A stretch of 64,000 bases of DNA from Nocardioides terrae. Lineage in GTDB: Bacteria > Actinomycetota > Actinomycetes > Propionibacteriales > Nocardioidaceae. The notes below the pieces were generated by a model, which was not told the origin of the DNA, did no database searches, and was given only the letters and a program-made list of their open reading frames with translations. The position numbers were made by a program, and so were the translations under genes. The stretch lies in NCBI RefSeq assembly GCF_900112345.1, contig NZ_FOLB01000004.1:248001-312000 (forward strand), written 5' to 3'. Below are positions 24,006-33,096 of the stretch, piece by piece; position 1 is the first letter of the stretch; each line of letters starts with the position of its first letter.

Positions 24006-25300
24006 GCATCCTGGTCGTCGGCATCTCCCACAACACCGCCCCGGTCTCCCTGCTCGAGCGGGTCGCCCTCGACTCCGAGGGCGTGCACAAGCTCCTCGCC
24101 GATGTCGTCGCCCACGAGCACGTCACCGAGGCGACGGTGATCTCCACCTGCAACCGGCTCGAGATCTACACCGACGTCGACCGCTTCCACGGCTCCGTCG
24201 AGGGGCTGAGCAGGCTGCTGGTCGAGCGCGCGGGCGAGAACGTCGAGACGCTGCTGCCGCACCTCTACGTCCACTACGACGACGGCGCGGTCTCCCACCT
24301 CTTCCAGGTCGCCGCCGGCCTCGACTCGATGGCCGTCGGCGAGGGCCAGATCCTCGGCCAGACCCGCGAGGCGCTCCGGGTCGGCCAGGAGCTCGGCACC
24401 GTCGGCACCGCGCTCAACTCGCTCTTCCAGCAGGCGCTGCGGGTCGGCAAGCGCACCCGCGCCGAGACCGACATCGAGCGGGCCGCCCCGACGCTGGTCA
24501 GCGCCGCCCTCGACCAGGCGATGCCGCAGGGCGTCGCCGGCGCGCGGGTCGTCATCGTCGGTGCCGGCAACATGGCCGGCCTGTCCACCGCCACCGTCAG
24601 CCGGCTCGGCGCCGCGGAGATCACCGTGGTCAACCGGACGCTGGCCAAGGCCGAGCGGCTCGCCGCGGAGTACGCCGCCACGGCCGCCCCGCTCGACCAG
24701 CTGGCCGCCCGGATCGCTAATGCCGACCTGCTCATCACGTGCGCCGGCGCGAGCGGCGCGATCGTCACCCCCGGGATGGTCGGGCCGCGCGACGGTGCGC
24801 CGCTGAGCGTCGTCGACCTGGCCCTTCCTCGCGACGTCGATACGGCCGTCGCCGAGCTGCCCGGCGTGACGCTCGTCGGCCTCGAGGAGCTCGCCTCCGC
24901 GCTGCACGGCACCGAGGCCGCCGACGAGGTCGCCGCGGTGCGCCGGATCGTGACCCAGGAGGTCGCCGCCTTCTTGTCGGCCCGCCGCCAGGCCAGCGTC
25001 ACCCCGACCGTCGTGGCGCTGCGCACGATGGCCACCAGCGTCGTCGAGGCCGAGATGGCGCGCCTGGACCACCGGCTGCCCGACCTCGACCCGAGGACGC
25101 GCGCGGAGGTCCTCCAGGCCGCCCGCCGGGTCGCGGACAAGCTGCTCCACGAGCCCACCGTCCGGGTGCGCGAGCTGGCGGGGGAGCAGGGCGCGGTCTC
25201 CTACGAGCGCGCCCTGGCCGAGCTGTTCGCGCTCTCCCCGGACGCCGTCGACGCGGTCACCCGCTCGGTCGTCGTGGCGGACCCGGAGGTCGAGCAGTGA
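24002..25300 (+). CDS. hemA: Glutamyl-tRNA reductase
   Basis: This 432-aa enzyme of the C5 pathway reduces glutamyl-tRNA(Glu) with NADPH to glutamate-1-semialdehyde. The catalytic Cys lies in VISTCNRLEIY near residue 51. The signature GEGQILGQTREAL follows. The Rossmann fold is VVIVGAGNMAGLSTATV, and a C-terminal dimerisation helix bundle starts around 310. The GTG start is set directly after the intercistronic element and is confirmed by the family N-terminus SILVVGISHNTAPV. It overlaps hemC by GTGA. It is expected to be under Rex control through the rex promoter. Confidence 0.97.
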   Translation: MSILVVGISHNTAPVSLLERVALDSEGVHKLLADVVAHEHVTEATVISTCNRLEIYTDVDRFHGSVEGLSRLLVERAGENVETLLPHLYVHYDDGAVSHLFQVAAGLDSMAVGEGQILGQTREALRVGQELGTVGTALNSLFQQALRVGKRTRAETDIERAAPTLVSAALDQAMPQGVAGARVVIVGAGNMAGLSTATVSRLGAAEITVVNRTLAKAERLAAEYAATAAPLDQLAARIANADLLITCAGASGAIVTPGMVGPRDGAPLSVVDLALPRDVDTAVAELPGVTLVGLEELASALHGTEAADEVAAVRRIVTQEVAAFLSARRQASVTPTVVALRTMATSVVEAEMARLDHRLPDLDPRTRAEVLQAARRVADKLLHEPTVRVRELAGEQGAVSYERALAELFALSPDAVDAVTRSVVVADPEVEQ

Positions 25301-26247
25301 CCATCCGCATCGGCACCCGCCGCTCCCTCCTCGCGAAGACCCAGTCCGGCCACGTCGCCGAGATGATCCGCGAGCGACTCGGCCGCGAGGTCGAGCTCGT
25401 CGAGATCGTCACCGACGGGGACCGGACCCAGGCCGCCGGGACGCCCGTCACCGAGATGGCGCCGCAGGGCACCGGCGTCTACGTCAGCGCCCTGCGCGAC
25501 GCGCTGCTGGCCGGCGAGGTGGACGTCGCCGTCCACTCCCTCAAGGACCTGCCGACGTACCCGCACCCCGGCGTGACCCTCGCCGCCATCCCCGTGCGCG
25601 AGGACCCGCGCGACGTCCTGGTGGCCCGCGACGGCCTCACCCTGGGCGAGCTGCCGACGGGCGCGAGGGTCGGCACCGGCTCCCCGCGACGCGCCGCCCA
25701 GATCGCTGCCCTCGGCCTCGGTTTGGATGTGGTGGGCGTTCGTGGAAACGTGGACACCCGGATCGGCAAGGTCCGTTCCGGTGAGTACGACGCCGTCGTG
25801 CTCGCTCGGGCGGGACTGGCCAGGATCGGCCGCCTCGACGAGGTGACCGAGACGCTCGACCCCCTGCAGGTCCTGCCCGCTCCCGGGCAGGGCGCGCTCG
25901 GGATCGAGTGCCGGACCGGGGACGAGCTCGTCGACGCCCTTGCGGCGCTGGACGACGCTCGGACACGGGCCGCCGTCGAGGCGGAGCGAGCCGTGCTGGC
26001 CACGCTCGAAGGTGGCTGCGCGGCACCGATCGGCACCCTCGCCGAGGTGGTCGAGGGTGACGGGCCGGACGGCGGCGACGAGCTGTGGGTGAGGGCGGTG
26101 GCGCTCTCGCCGGACGGAACGGCAGCCGTACGGATGTCCGCCAGCGGAGATCCGGCAACGGCGACCGAGGTCGGCACCCAGCTGGCCAAGGAGATGCTCG
26201 CCGAGGGCGCTGATGCCCTCGGGAGCGAAGCAGGACACGACGCCTGA
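25297..26247 (+). CDS. hemC: Hydroxymethylbilane synthase (porphobilinogen deaminase)
   Basis: This is a 316-aa enzyme that polymerises four porphobilinogen molecules. The start reads TIRIGTRRSLLAKTQSGHVA. Key motifs are HSLKDLPTY, RRAAQIAALGLGLDVVGVRGN, NVDTR and PAPGQGALGIE. The dipyrromethane-cofactor Cys is in EGGCAAPIGT near residue 240. Length is typical. GTG 25297 overlaps the hemA stop, so the two are translationally coupled. Confidence 0.97.
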   Translation: MTIRIGTRRSLLAKTQSGHVAEMIRERLGREVELVEIVTDGDRTQAAGTPVTEMAPQGTGVYVSALRDALLAGEVDVAVHSLKDLPTYPHPGVTLAAIPVREDPRDVLVARDGLTLGELPTGARVGTGSPRRAAQIAALGLGLDVVGVRGNVDTRIGKVRSGEYDAVVLARAGLARIGRLDEVTETLDPLQVLPAPGQGALGIECRTGDELVDALAALDDARTRAAVEAERAVLATLEGGCAAPIGTLAEVVEGDGPDGGDELWVRAVALSPDGTAAVRMSASGDPATATEVGTQLAKEMLAEGADALGSEAGHDA

Positions 26248-26275
26248 GCGGCGTCTAGAGCAAGAGGACAAAGTC

Positions 26276-27922
26276 ATGGCGCGAGAGACCGGACACACGA
26301 GCAGGACCGGTTGGGTGTCGTTCGTCGGCAGTGGGCCGGGTGACCCCGACCTGCTGACGGTCCGTGCCGCCGACCTGATCCGTCAGGCCGACGTCATCGT
26401 CACCGAGGCGGTCGAGCACGCGGCGCTGGTCCGCACGCTGCTAGGGATGCCCGAGCCCGTCGACGGCGAGCCGCAGGCCACGGCGCAGCGGCCCGAGATC
26501 GTCGACGGCGGCTTCGGCGAGGACGGCCAGCCGCTGACCCACGCCGCCCGCGCCAAGGTGGTCGTCAAGCAGGCCAAGCGTGGCCTGCAGGTCGTCCGGC
26601 TGATGACGGGTGACCCGTTCCTCTACGCCTCCGGACCCGAGGAGGCCGCCGCGGTCGCCAAGGCCGGCATCGGCTTCGAGATCGTCCCCGGCGTCTCGTC
26701 GGTCGCCGCGGTCCCCGCGTACGCCGGCATCCCGCTGACCACCAAGGACCACCGCGAGGTCGCCGTCGTCACCTGCGGCGACAAGGTCGACTGGTCGACG
26801 TACGCCGACGACCGCACGCTCGTCCTGCTCTCCGGCGTCGGCCTCATCGCCGAGATCGCCCGTGAGCTGATGGCCGCCGGCCGCTCCCCGCAGACGCCTG
26901 TCGCGATGACGCGGGTCGGCACGACCACCGAGCAGACCACCGTCACCTCGACGCTGGAGCACATCGCCGCGGACGCCCGCGCCGCCCGGATGGCCCCGCC
27001 GGCCATCATCGTGGTCGGCAAGGTCGTCAACCTACGCGAGACGCTCTCGTGGTTCGAGACCAAGCCGCTCTTCGGCTGGCGGGTGCTGGTCCCGCGCACC
27101 AAGGAGCAGGCCCCGGCGCTGTCGCAGAAGCTGCGCGGCTACGGCGCGGTGCCCGAGGAGGTGCCGACCATCTCCGTCGAGCCGCCGCGCAACCCGCAGC
27201 AGATGGACAAGGCCATCCGCGGCCTCGTCGAGGGCCGCTACGAGTGGGTCGCCTTCACCTCGGTCAACGCGGTCAAGGCGGTCCGGGAGAAGTTCGACGA
27301 GTACGGGCTCGACGCCCGCGCCTTCTCCGGCCTCAAGATCGCCGCCGTCGGCGACAAGACCTCCGCCGCGCTGCTCGAGTGGGGCCTGCGCCCCGACCTC
27401 GTGCCGTCGGGCGAGCAGTCGGCCGCCGGCCTGCTCGAGGACTGGCCCGAGTACGACGAGCTGCTCGACCCCATCAACCGGGTCTTCCTCCCGCGCGCCG
27501 ACATCGCCACCGAGAACCTCGTCGCCGGCCTGGTCGACCTCGGCTGGGAGTCCGACGACGTCACCGCCTACCGCACCGTCCGGGCCGCGCCGCCGCCGGC
27601 GCCGACCCGCGACGCGATCAAGTCCGGCAAGTTCGACGCCGTGGTCTTCACGTCGTCGTCCACGGTGCGCAACCTCGTCGGCATCGCCGGCAAGCCGCAC
27701 CCGTCCACGGTCATCGCCGTGATCGGTCCGGCGACCGCCAAGACCGCCGAGGAGCACGGCCTGCGGGTCGACGTACTCTCCCCGGAGCCGTCGATCGAGG
27801 CGCTCACCGACGCCCTCGCCGACTTCGGCGCCGCCCGCCGGGCCGCGCTGGTCGAGGCGGGTCAGCCGGTCACCAAGCCGTCGGACCGCAAGCCCGCCGC
27901 GCGACGCGCACGGGCCAAGTGA
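26276..27922 (+). CDS. hemD: Fused uroporphyrinogen-III C-methyltransferase / uroporphyrinogen-III synthase
   Basis: This is a 548-aa two-domain protein. Residues about 10-250 are a SUMT/CobA-type methylase, with FVGSGPGDPDLLTVRAADL, VRLMTGDPFLYASG and VGTTTEQTTVTSTLEHI. The usual GGDP loop reads MTGDP. Residues about 265-520 are HemD, which cyclises hydroxymethylbilane (RVLVPRTKEQAPALS, WVAFTSVNAVKAV, DAVVFTSSSTVRNL). The fusion is standard in actinobacteria and serves both haem and sirohaem or cobalamin branches. ATG 26276 has AGAGGA 7 nt upstream. The C-terminus is a basic tail. Confidence 0.94.
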   Translation: MARETGHTSRTGWVSFVGSGPGDPDLLTVRAADLIRQADVIVTEAVEHAALVRTLLGMPEPVDGEPQATAQRPEIVDGGFGEDGQPLTHAARAKVVVKQAKRGLQVVRLMTGDPFLYASGPEEAAAVAKAGIGFEIVPGVSSVAAVPAYAGIPLTTKDHREVAVVTCGDKVDWSTYADDRTLVLLSGVGLIAEIARELMAAGRSPQTPVAMTRVGTTTEQTTVTSTLEHIAADARAARMAPPAIIVVGKVVNLRETLSWFETKPLFGWRVLVPRTKEQAPALSQKLRGYGAVPEEVPTISVEPPRNPQQMDKAIRGLVEGRYEWVAFTSVNAVKAVREKFDEYGLDARAFSGLKIAAVGDKTSAALLEWGLRPDLVPSGEQSAAGLLEDWPEYDELLDPINRVFLPRADIATENLVAGLVDLGWESDDVTAYRTVRAAPPPAPTRDAIKSGKFDAVVFTSSSTVRNLVGIAGKPHPSTVIAVIGPATAKTAEEHGLRVDVLSPEPSIEALTDALADFGAARRAALVEAGQPVTKPSDRKPAARRARAK

Positions 27923-27928
27923 GCGAGG

Positions 27929-28090
27929 GGTCTCGATACGCCTCCGCCTAGCGGCTCCGGCTACTCGACCAGCGAAGCCCTCGTTGGTCTCGATACGCCT
28001 CCGCCCAGCGGCTCCGGCTACTCGACCAGCGAAGCCCTCGTCGGTGTTCTCGCTGGTCGAGTAGCGAGCGCCAGCGAGCGTATCGAGACC
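27929..28090. repeat. REP cluster: two direct copies and one inverted copy
   Basis: Copies begin at 27929 and 27986 with GGTCTCGATACGCCTCCGCC, spaced exactly 57 bp and differing at only two positions. Both end with CTACTCGACCAGCGAAGCCC. A third copy at 28050-28090 is inverted (TCGCTGGTCGAGTAGCGAGC to GCGTATCGAGACC). Read together they can form a large stem, so the cluster looks like a BIME. It fills the gap between hemD and hemB and ends 11 nt before the hemB ribosome binding site. Related copies lie in hemL, nuoG, ccsB and at 3629. Confidence 0.85.
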
Positions 28091-28113
28091 AAACCGTCGA
28101 CAAGGAGAAGCAC

Positions 28114-29100
28114 GTGACCGAGATCGACCGACCCGTGATCCGTCCCCGTCGCCTGCGCCAGACGCCGGCACTGCGCCGCATGGTCGCCGAGACGTCGGTG
28201 GAGCCGCGCCACCTGGTGCTGCCGGTCTTCGTCCGCGAGGGCATCGACGCGCCCGTGCCGATCAGCTCGATGCCGGGCCAGGTCCAGCACACCCGCGACT
28301 CGGTGCGGAAGGCGGCGGCCGAGGCGGCCGAGGCCGGCATCGGCGGGCTCATGCTCTTCGGCGTCCCGTCGGTCAAGGACGCGGTCGGCTCCGGCGCGCT
28401 CGACCCTGACGGGATCCTCAACCTCGCCATCGCCGACGTCGTGGCCGAGGTCGGCACCGCGCTGACGGTGATGAGCGACCTGTGCCTCGACGAGTTCACC
28501 TCGCACGGCCACTGCGGCGTGCTCGACGAGACGGGGCGCATCGACAACGACCGTACCCTCGAGCTCTACGCCGAGATGGCGCTCGCCCACGCCGCGGCCG
28601 GCGTCCACATGGTCGGCCCCTCCGGGATGATGGACGGCCAGGTCGGCGTGGTCCGGTCGGCGCTGGACGGCGCCGGGCGCTCCGACGTGTCGATCCTGGC
28701 GTACGGCGCGAAGTACGCCTCGGCCTTCTACGGCCCCTTCCGGGAGGCCGTCGGCTCCTCGCTCGAGGGCGACCGCCGGACCTACCAGCAGGACCCCGCC
28801 AACGCGCTCGAGGGCGTCCGCGAGGCGCTCCTCGACGTCGAGCAGGGCGCCGACATCGTCATGGTGAAGCCCGGCCTGCCCTACCTCGACGTGCTGCGCC
28901 AGGTGAAGGACGCCGTCGACATCCCGGTGGCGGCCTACAACATCTCGGGCGAGTACTCCATGGTCGAGGCGGCCGCCGCCAACGGCTGGATCGACCGGGA
29001 GCCGGCGATCCTCGAGACGCTCACCGCCTTCCGCCGGGCCGGCGCCGACGTGATCCTCACCTACTGGGCGGTCGAGGCCGCCCGGCTGCTGCGCCGCTGA
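28114..29100 (+). CDS. hemB: Delta-aminolevulinic acid dehydratase (porphobilinogen synthase)
   Basis: This 328-aa enzyme joins two 5-aminolevulinate molecules. The Schiff-base lysines are in ILAYGAKYASAFYGPFRE and VMVKPGLPYLDVL. The metal-site segment DLCLDEFTSHGHCG carries Cys124, Asp126 and Cys134. One of the three zinc cysteines is therefore Asp, a mixed site seen in actinobacterial enzymes. GTG 28114 has AAGGAG 6 nt upstream. The REP cluster separates it from hemD, so it may be partly uncoupled from the rex operon. Confidence 0.97.
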   Translation: MTEIDRPVIRPRRLRQTPALRRMVAETSVEPRHLVLPVFVREGIDAPVPISSMPGQVQHTRDSVRKAAAEAAEAGIGGLMLFGVPSVKDAVGSGALDPDGILNLAIADVVAEVGTALTVMSDLCLDEFTSHGHCGVLDETGRIDNDRTLELYAEMALAHAAAGVHMVGPSGMMDGQVGVVRSALDGAGRSDVSILAYGAKYASAFYGPFREAVGSSLEGDRRTYQQDPANALEGVREALLDVEQGADIVMVKPGLPYLDVLRQVKDAVDIPVAAYNISGEYSMVEAAAANGWIDREPAILETLTAFRRAGADVILTYWAVEAARLLRR

Positions 29101-29107
29101 GGATCCG

Positions 29108-29155
29108 GGACGTCATACGAGCTGGCTGCTGAGACGACCGGGTCGTATGACGTCC
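29108..29155. terminator. Hairpin with 13-bp arms after hemB, REP-like
   Basis: GGACGTCATACGA (29108-29120) pairs perfectly with TCGTATGACGTCC (29143-29155) across a 22-nt loop, beginning 7 nt after the hemB stop. It may end the hemB transcript. The arm sequence is shared with the palindrome at 8168-8215. Confidence 0.65.
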
Positions 29156-29156
29156 G

Positions 29157-29192
29157 CCGGGTGCCGGGTGCCGGGTGCCGGTGCCGGGTGCC
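29157..29192. repeat. Short tandem repeat of GGGTGCC
   Basis: About five consecutive units of GGGTGCC occur, one shortened to GGTGCC. They lie directly after the hemB hairpin in non-coding DNA and are a candidate slippage site. Confidence 0.8.
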
Positions 29193-29313
29193 TTTGACGG
29201 CCGGCGGATCGCCGAGCCGGGCCGCCGCGATGCCCAGGTTCTGACGACCTCTAGGGTCGATCGTGACCGGTGATGCCTCTGGGGCGCCTCGAGCACCCCA
29301 TCGGCCGCGTCAG

Positions 29314-29347
29314 CCCCAAGGGGTCCTCAGCCGAGAACCCCTTGGGG
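29314..29347. repeat. Inverted repeat CCCCAAGGGGT / ACCCCTTGGGG in the hemB-transglycosylase gap
   Basis: Perfect 11-bp arms close a 12-nt loop. A third CCCCAAGAGGG lies at about 29406. The 494-nt gap between the convergent genes (29101-29594) has no protein-coding frame I can support, but it is rich in such inverted repeats. It could hold bidirectional terminators or a structured RNA. Confidence 0.6.
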
Positions 29348-29594
29348 CCGGAGGGTCCGGGGTGACCGTTTGAGGCGGCGCAGGGGGCCCCTCCTGACTC
29401 CTGCACCCCAAGAGGGTCTCGGCGGCGGGCGGCACGGACTGGCAGGGATCTTCAAAGACCACGCCAGCCGGCGCCGCCGCTCCGGTCTCAGCCGCCCGCG
29501 GCGTCGTACGGACAGGTCGCGCATCTCGCGACCGACGTATGACGCTCCCAGACCCCGGCTGCTGTCGCGCTGAGCACCGAGCCGGCGGCGGGGC

Positions 29595-30851
29595 TCAGAG
29601 ACGGAGCCAGGCCAGGACGCCGTTGAGGGTGTTGGGGATGGCGGCGAGGGCCGCCGACTGGGTCTTGCCGGCCACCTTGTCGGCGCACGCCTGCTTCACG
29701 CCGTTCAGCAGACCCAGCGGGTCCGGGATCGCGCCGAGCTGCTGGTTGCAGAGGGTGAGCGCCTCGGCCTGGCTCAGGACGTCCACAACTGGCTGGGGGA
29801 GCGCAGAGGCGGCTGCGGAGGCGACCGCGCCGACCGGGTCGCTCGGCGTCGAGACCTTCGGTGGCTTCGTCGGCAGCGAGGGCGTCTTCGTGTCGGTCGA
29901 CGTGTGCTCGGGCGCGGCCGGCGCGGTGCTGCTCGGCGCGGTCGGGTGCGTCGTCGACGACGTGGTGCTGTGGTGGCGCGCCTTCTTCTTGTGCTTCGCC
30001 TTGGCGTGGCCGGACCCCGCGCCCGCGTCGGGCTCGAAGTAGGTCGCCGGGATCGTGTAGTTCGGCGCGGCGGTGTAGTCGCCGGCGAGGTAGGACTGCA
30101 TCACCGCGAGCACGGTGGCGACGTAGGCCGAGGAGTGGTTGTAGCGGTAGACGGCCGCCGACTGGCCGTCCGATCCGGCCAGGTCGTCGGTGCCGGAGCA
30201 GAGGTAGACCGCCGCGGCCAGGGCGGCGTCGTTGATGTCCTGCGGGTTGCGCTGGCCGTCGCCGTCGGCGTCCACTCCGACCGTCGACCACGTCGAGGGG
30301 ATGAACTGCATCGGGCCGACCGCGCGGTCGAAGGACGTGTCGCCGTCGTACTGCCCGCCGTCGGTGTCGACGATCGTCGACGTCCCCGTCTGTCCGTCGA
30401 GGGCCTTGCCGAAGACGCCCGGCTGGGCGACGCCCGCGACCGTGAGCTGGTTGCCGTTGGCGCGGCCGTGGTCGGACTCGACCCGGCCGATGGCGGCGAG
30501 CAGCTGCCACGGGAGGTGGCAGGTGGGGTCGGCCTGGTTGATGACCGTCTCGGCGCGCTGGTAGGCCGCCAGCGCGGTCGAGGGGATCGAGGAGGCCGAC
30601 GACGCCGAGACGATCTGGCGGGAGTTCTCGCCGGTGACGCCGAGCGTGTTGCTGTCGGGCACGGTCACCGACGCGGGGATCTGCAGCGCCTCGTCGGGCA
30701 GCACGGTGCCGTCGGGCAGCGTGTGCCTGTCGCCGGCGCTCGCCTGCGGCGCACCGGTCGTGCTGATCGAGACCGTCCAGGCTGCCGACAGCAGGGCGAG
30801 CGGCACGAGCGCCGCCGCCCTCCTCAGTCGGCCCTGCCGTGTGACAGACAT
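29595..30851 (-). CDS. Secreted lytic murein transglycosylase
   Basis: This is a 418-aa exported protein. A signal peptide covers about residues 1-39 (basic start, hydrophobic core, cut after PQASA). The SLT-type domain has the catalytic Glu in AAIGRVESDHG near residue 122. Substrate-cleft motifs are GPMQFIPSTW and NDAALAAAVYLCSG, typical of MltB-like actinobacterial enzymes. A Lys/His-rich then Ser/Thr/Pro-rich linker (about 275-345) leads to a C-terminal segment with paired cysteines (TLCNQQ, KQACADK). It cleaves peptidoglycan glycan strands outside the membrane. GGGGG lies 5-6 nt before the start. It converges with hemB. Confidence 0.9.
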   Translation of the reverse strand: MSVTRQGRLRRAAALVPLALLSAAWTVSISTTGAPQASAGDRHTLPDGTVLPDEALQIPASVTVPDSNTLGVTGENSRQIVSASSASSIPSTALAAYQRAETVINQADPTCHLPWQLLAAIGRVESDHGRANGNQLTVAGVAQPGVFGKALDGQTGTSTIVDTDGGQYDGDTSFDRAVGPMQFIPSTWSTVGVDADGDGQRNPQDINDAALAAAVYLCSGTDDLAGSDGQSAAVYRYNHSSAYVATVLAVMQSYLAGDYTAAPNYTIPATYFEPDAGAGSGHAKAKHKKKARHHSTTSSTTHPTAPSSTAPAAPEHTSTDTKTPSLPTKPPKVSTPSDPVGAVASAAASALPQPVVDVLSQAEALTLCNQQLGAIPDPLGLLNGVKQACADKVAGKTQSAALAAIPNTLNGVLAWLRL

Positions 30852-31036
30852 TCGTTCCCCCTGCTCGCTCCCTGTGACGCATGTCCCAACGAGGCTCCCG
30901 GCGCCTAAGTTACGCGTCAGTCACAAGACGCGCACCGGCGTGTTCACCTCCCGGTGACCGTGAGCCCGATCTCATACGCGGTCCGCACGGCGTCCCCGGC
31001 TTCGACCCGGGTTGCCCGCTCGGGGAGAATGACCCG

Positions 31037-32416
31037 GTGCCCACGCTCGACACCGGCCACGTCCCGGCATCCGACGCCCTCTTCGCGCGTGCGAGGGCGG
31101 TGACGCCTGGCGGGGTGAACTCCCCGGTGCGTGCGTTCAACGCGGTCGGCGGCACCCCGCGCTTCATCCGCGAGGCGAAGGGCCCCTGGCTGACCGACGT
31201 CGACGGCAACCGCTACGTCGACCTGATCTGCTCGTGGGGGCCGATGCTGCTCGGCCATGCACACCCCGAGGTGCAGGCCGCGGTCCAGGCGGCGGTGGCC
31301 CGCGGGACGTCGTACGGCACCCCGACTGAGCCCGAGGTCGAGCTCGCCGAGGCGATCGTCCGCCGCACGCCGGTCGAGGAGGTCCGCTTCGTCTCGTCCG
31401 GCACCGAGGCGACGATGAGCGCGATCAGGCTGGCCCGCGGCTTCACCGGCCGCGACGTCGTGATCAAGTTCGCCGGCTGCTACCACGGCCACGTCGACGC
31501 GCTGCTGGCGTCGGCCGGCTCCGGGCTCGCGACCTTCGCGGTGCCCGGGACGCCCGGCGTGCCGGCCAGCAGCACCGAGCTGACCCTCGTGCTGCCCTAC
31601 AACGACCGCTCCGCCGTCGACAAGGCCTTCGAGGAGTACGGCGACCGGATCGCCTGCCTCATCACCGAGGCGGCCCCCGGCAACATGGGCGTGGTCCCGC
31701 CCGCGGACGGCTTCAACGGCTTCCTCGCGGACATCTGCCGCAGGCACGGCGCGCTCTTCATCAGCGACGAGGTGATGACCGGCTTCCGGGCCAGTCGCGA
31801 GGGCGCGTGGGGCCTCGACGGCAGGCCGGAGGGCTGGACGCCCGACCTGATGACCTTCGGCAAGGTGATGGGCGGCGGCTTCCCAGCCGCGGCCTTCGGC
31901 GGTCGCGCCGACATCATGCAGCGGCTCTCGCCGGTCGGGCCGGTCTACCAGGCCGGGACCCTGAGCGGGAACCCGGTCGCCACCACCGCCGGTCTGGCCA
32001 CGCTGCGGCTCGCGACCGACGAGGTCTACGCCCACATCGGCGCGGCTGCGGACACCGTGAAGAGCGCCGCGTCCGAGGCGCTGACCGCGGCCGGCGTGCC
32101 GCACGTCGTGCAGAGCGTCGGCACGATGTTCTCGATCTTCCTCACCGAGCAGCCGGTGGCCGACTTCGCCGGCGCTTCGACGACCGACGTGGCGGCGTAC
32201 GCGGCCTTCTTCCACGCGATGCTCGGGCGCGGCGTCTACCTGCCGCCGAGCGCCTACGAGGCGTGGTTCCTCTCGTCGGCCCACGACGACGAGGCGGTCG
32301 ACACGATCCTGGCGGCGCTGCCCGACGCCGCCCAGGCAGCGGCGGCCGCGAGTGGTCTCGATAGGCCCTCGCCTAGCGGCTCGGGCTACTCGACCAGCGA
32401 GAAGGACGCCCGATGA
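31037..32416 (+). CDS. hemL: Glutamate-1-semialdehyde 2,1-aminomutase
   Basis: This 459-aa PLP enzyme makes 5-aminolevulinate, the step after HemA. Motifs are [38 protein letters not shown] and [10 protein letters not shown], with the PLP Lys in [14 protein letters not shown]. The last about 21 residues ([18 protein letters not shown]...) are encoded by a REP copy at 32354-32401, so the C-terminus is longer than expected. GTG 31037 follows a GAGAAT box by 6 nt and gives the family N-terminus. The stop overlaps the phosphatase start (ATGA). Together with hemA, hemC, hemD and hemB this nearly completes synthesis up to uroporphyrinogen III. Confidence 0.95.
   Translation: MPTLDTGHVPASDALFARARAVTPGGVNSPVRAFNAVGGTPRFIREAKGPWLTDVDGNRYVDLICSWGPMLLGHAHPEVQAAVQAAVARGTSYGTPTEPEVELAEAIVRRTPVEEVRFVSSGTEATMSAIRLARGFTGRDVVIKFAGCYHGHVDALLASAGSGLATFAVPGTPGVPASSTELTLVLPYNDRSAVDKAFEEYGDRIACLITEAAPGNMGVVPPADGFNGFLADICRRHGALFISDEVMTGFRASREGAWGLDGRPEGWTPDLMTFGKVMGGGFPAAAFGGRADIMQRLSPVGPVYQAGTLSGNPVATTAGLATLRLATDEVYAHIGAAADTVKSAASEALTAAGVPHVVQSVGTMFSIFLTEQPVADFAGASTTDVAAYAAFFHAMLGRGVYLPPSAYEAWFLSSAHDDEAVDTILAALPDAAQAAAAASGLDRPSPSGSGYSTSEKDAR
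32354..32401. repeat. REP copy forming the 3' coding end of hemL
   Basis: GGTCTCGATAGGC...CTAGCGGCTCGGGCTACTCG...ACCAGCGAG matches the 27929 repeat with a few changes. It is translated in frame as the HemL tail, and the ATGA junction with the next gene follows 12 nt later. Confidence 0.85.
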
Positions 32417-33090
32417 GCACCCCTGACACGGTCGTCCACCTGCTGCGCCACGGCGAGGTGCACAACCCGCAGGGCGTCCTCTACGGCCGCCGCGACGGGT
32501 TCCACCTCTCCGAGCTCGGCCACAAGATGGCCCAGCGCGTCGCCGACGTGGCCGGCGACCGCGACATCACCTACATCGTCTCCAGCCCGCTCGAGCGTGC
32601 CCAGGAGACCGCTGCGCCGCTCGCCGCCCGACTGGGCCTCACTCCGACGCTCGACGAGCGGGTGATCGAGTCGCGCAACCACTTCGAGGGCAGGCGCTTC
32701 GCCAAGGGCGACAACGCGCTGCGAGACCCGCGGACCTGGCTCTGGCTCTACAACCCGCTGAAGCCGAGCTGGGGCGAGCCCTACAAGGAGATCGTCGCCC
32801 GGATGATGGCGGCCGTCGACGACGCGCGCCTGGCCGCCCAGGGGCACGAGGCGCTCATCGTCAGCCACCAGCTGCCGATCTGGACCACCCGGCTCCACGC
32901 CGAGCACCGCAGCTTCCTGCACGACCCGCGCAAGCGCCAGTGCACGCTGTGCTCGATGACGTCGTTCCACTTCGAGGGCGACCGGCTCACCCAGGTCTCC
33001 TACAGCGAGCCCGCCGGCGACCTCATCCCCGCGAAGGACCGGAAGGCGCCGTTCTCCGCCGGCGACGCCCCGGAGCAGCTGAAGCCGTAG
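32413..33090 (+). CDS. Histidine phosphatase family protein
   Basis: This is a 225-aa phosphoglycerate-mutase-like phosphatase. The phospho-His motif is [10 protein letters not shown] (RHGE at 12-15), with the second Arg/Glu set in [11 protein letters not shown] and the second His in ALIVSHQLP. The substrate is unknown. In actinobacteria this gene is regularly placed between hemL and the resA/tlpA-ccdA-resB-ccsB genes, as here. The start overlaps hemL (ATGA). Confidence 0.9.
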   Translation: MSTPDTVVHLLRHGEVHNPQGVLYGRRDGFHLSELGHKMAQRVADVAGDRDITYIVSSPLERAQETAAPLAARLGLTPTLDERVIESRNHFEGRRFAKGDNALRDPRTWLWLYNPLKPSWGEPYKEIVARMMAAVDDARLAAQGHEALIVSHQLPIWTTRLHAEHRSFLHDPRKRQCTLCSMTSFHFEGDRLTQVSYSEPAGDLIPAKDRKAPFSAGDAPEQLKP

Positions 33091-33096
33091 CACCGC

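Noticed and set aside
27929..28090. CRISPR-like array because of regularly spaced direct repeats
   Set aside because: There are only two direct units without distinct spacers, plus an inverted copy, and no cas genes. It is a REP/BIME cluster.
29101..29594. Possible riboswitch for the transglycosylase gene
   Set aside because: The structured DNA lies downstream, not upstream, of that gene. Its upstream region (30852-31036) shows no recognisable c-di-AMP riboswitch pattern by eye.
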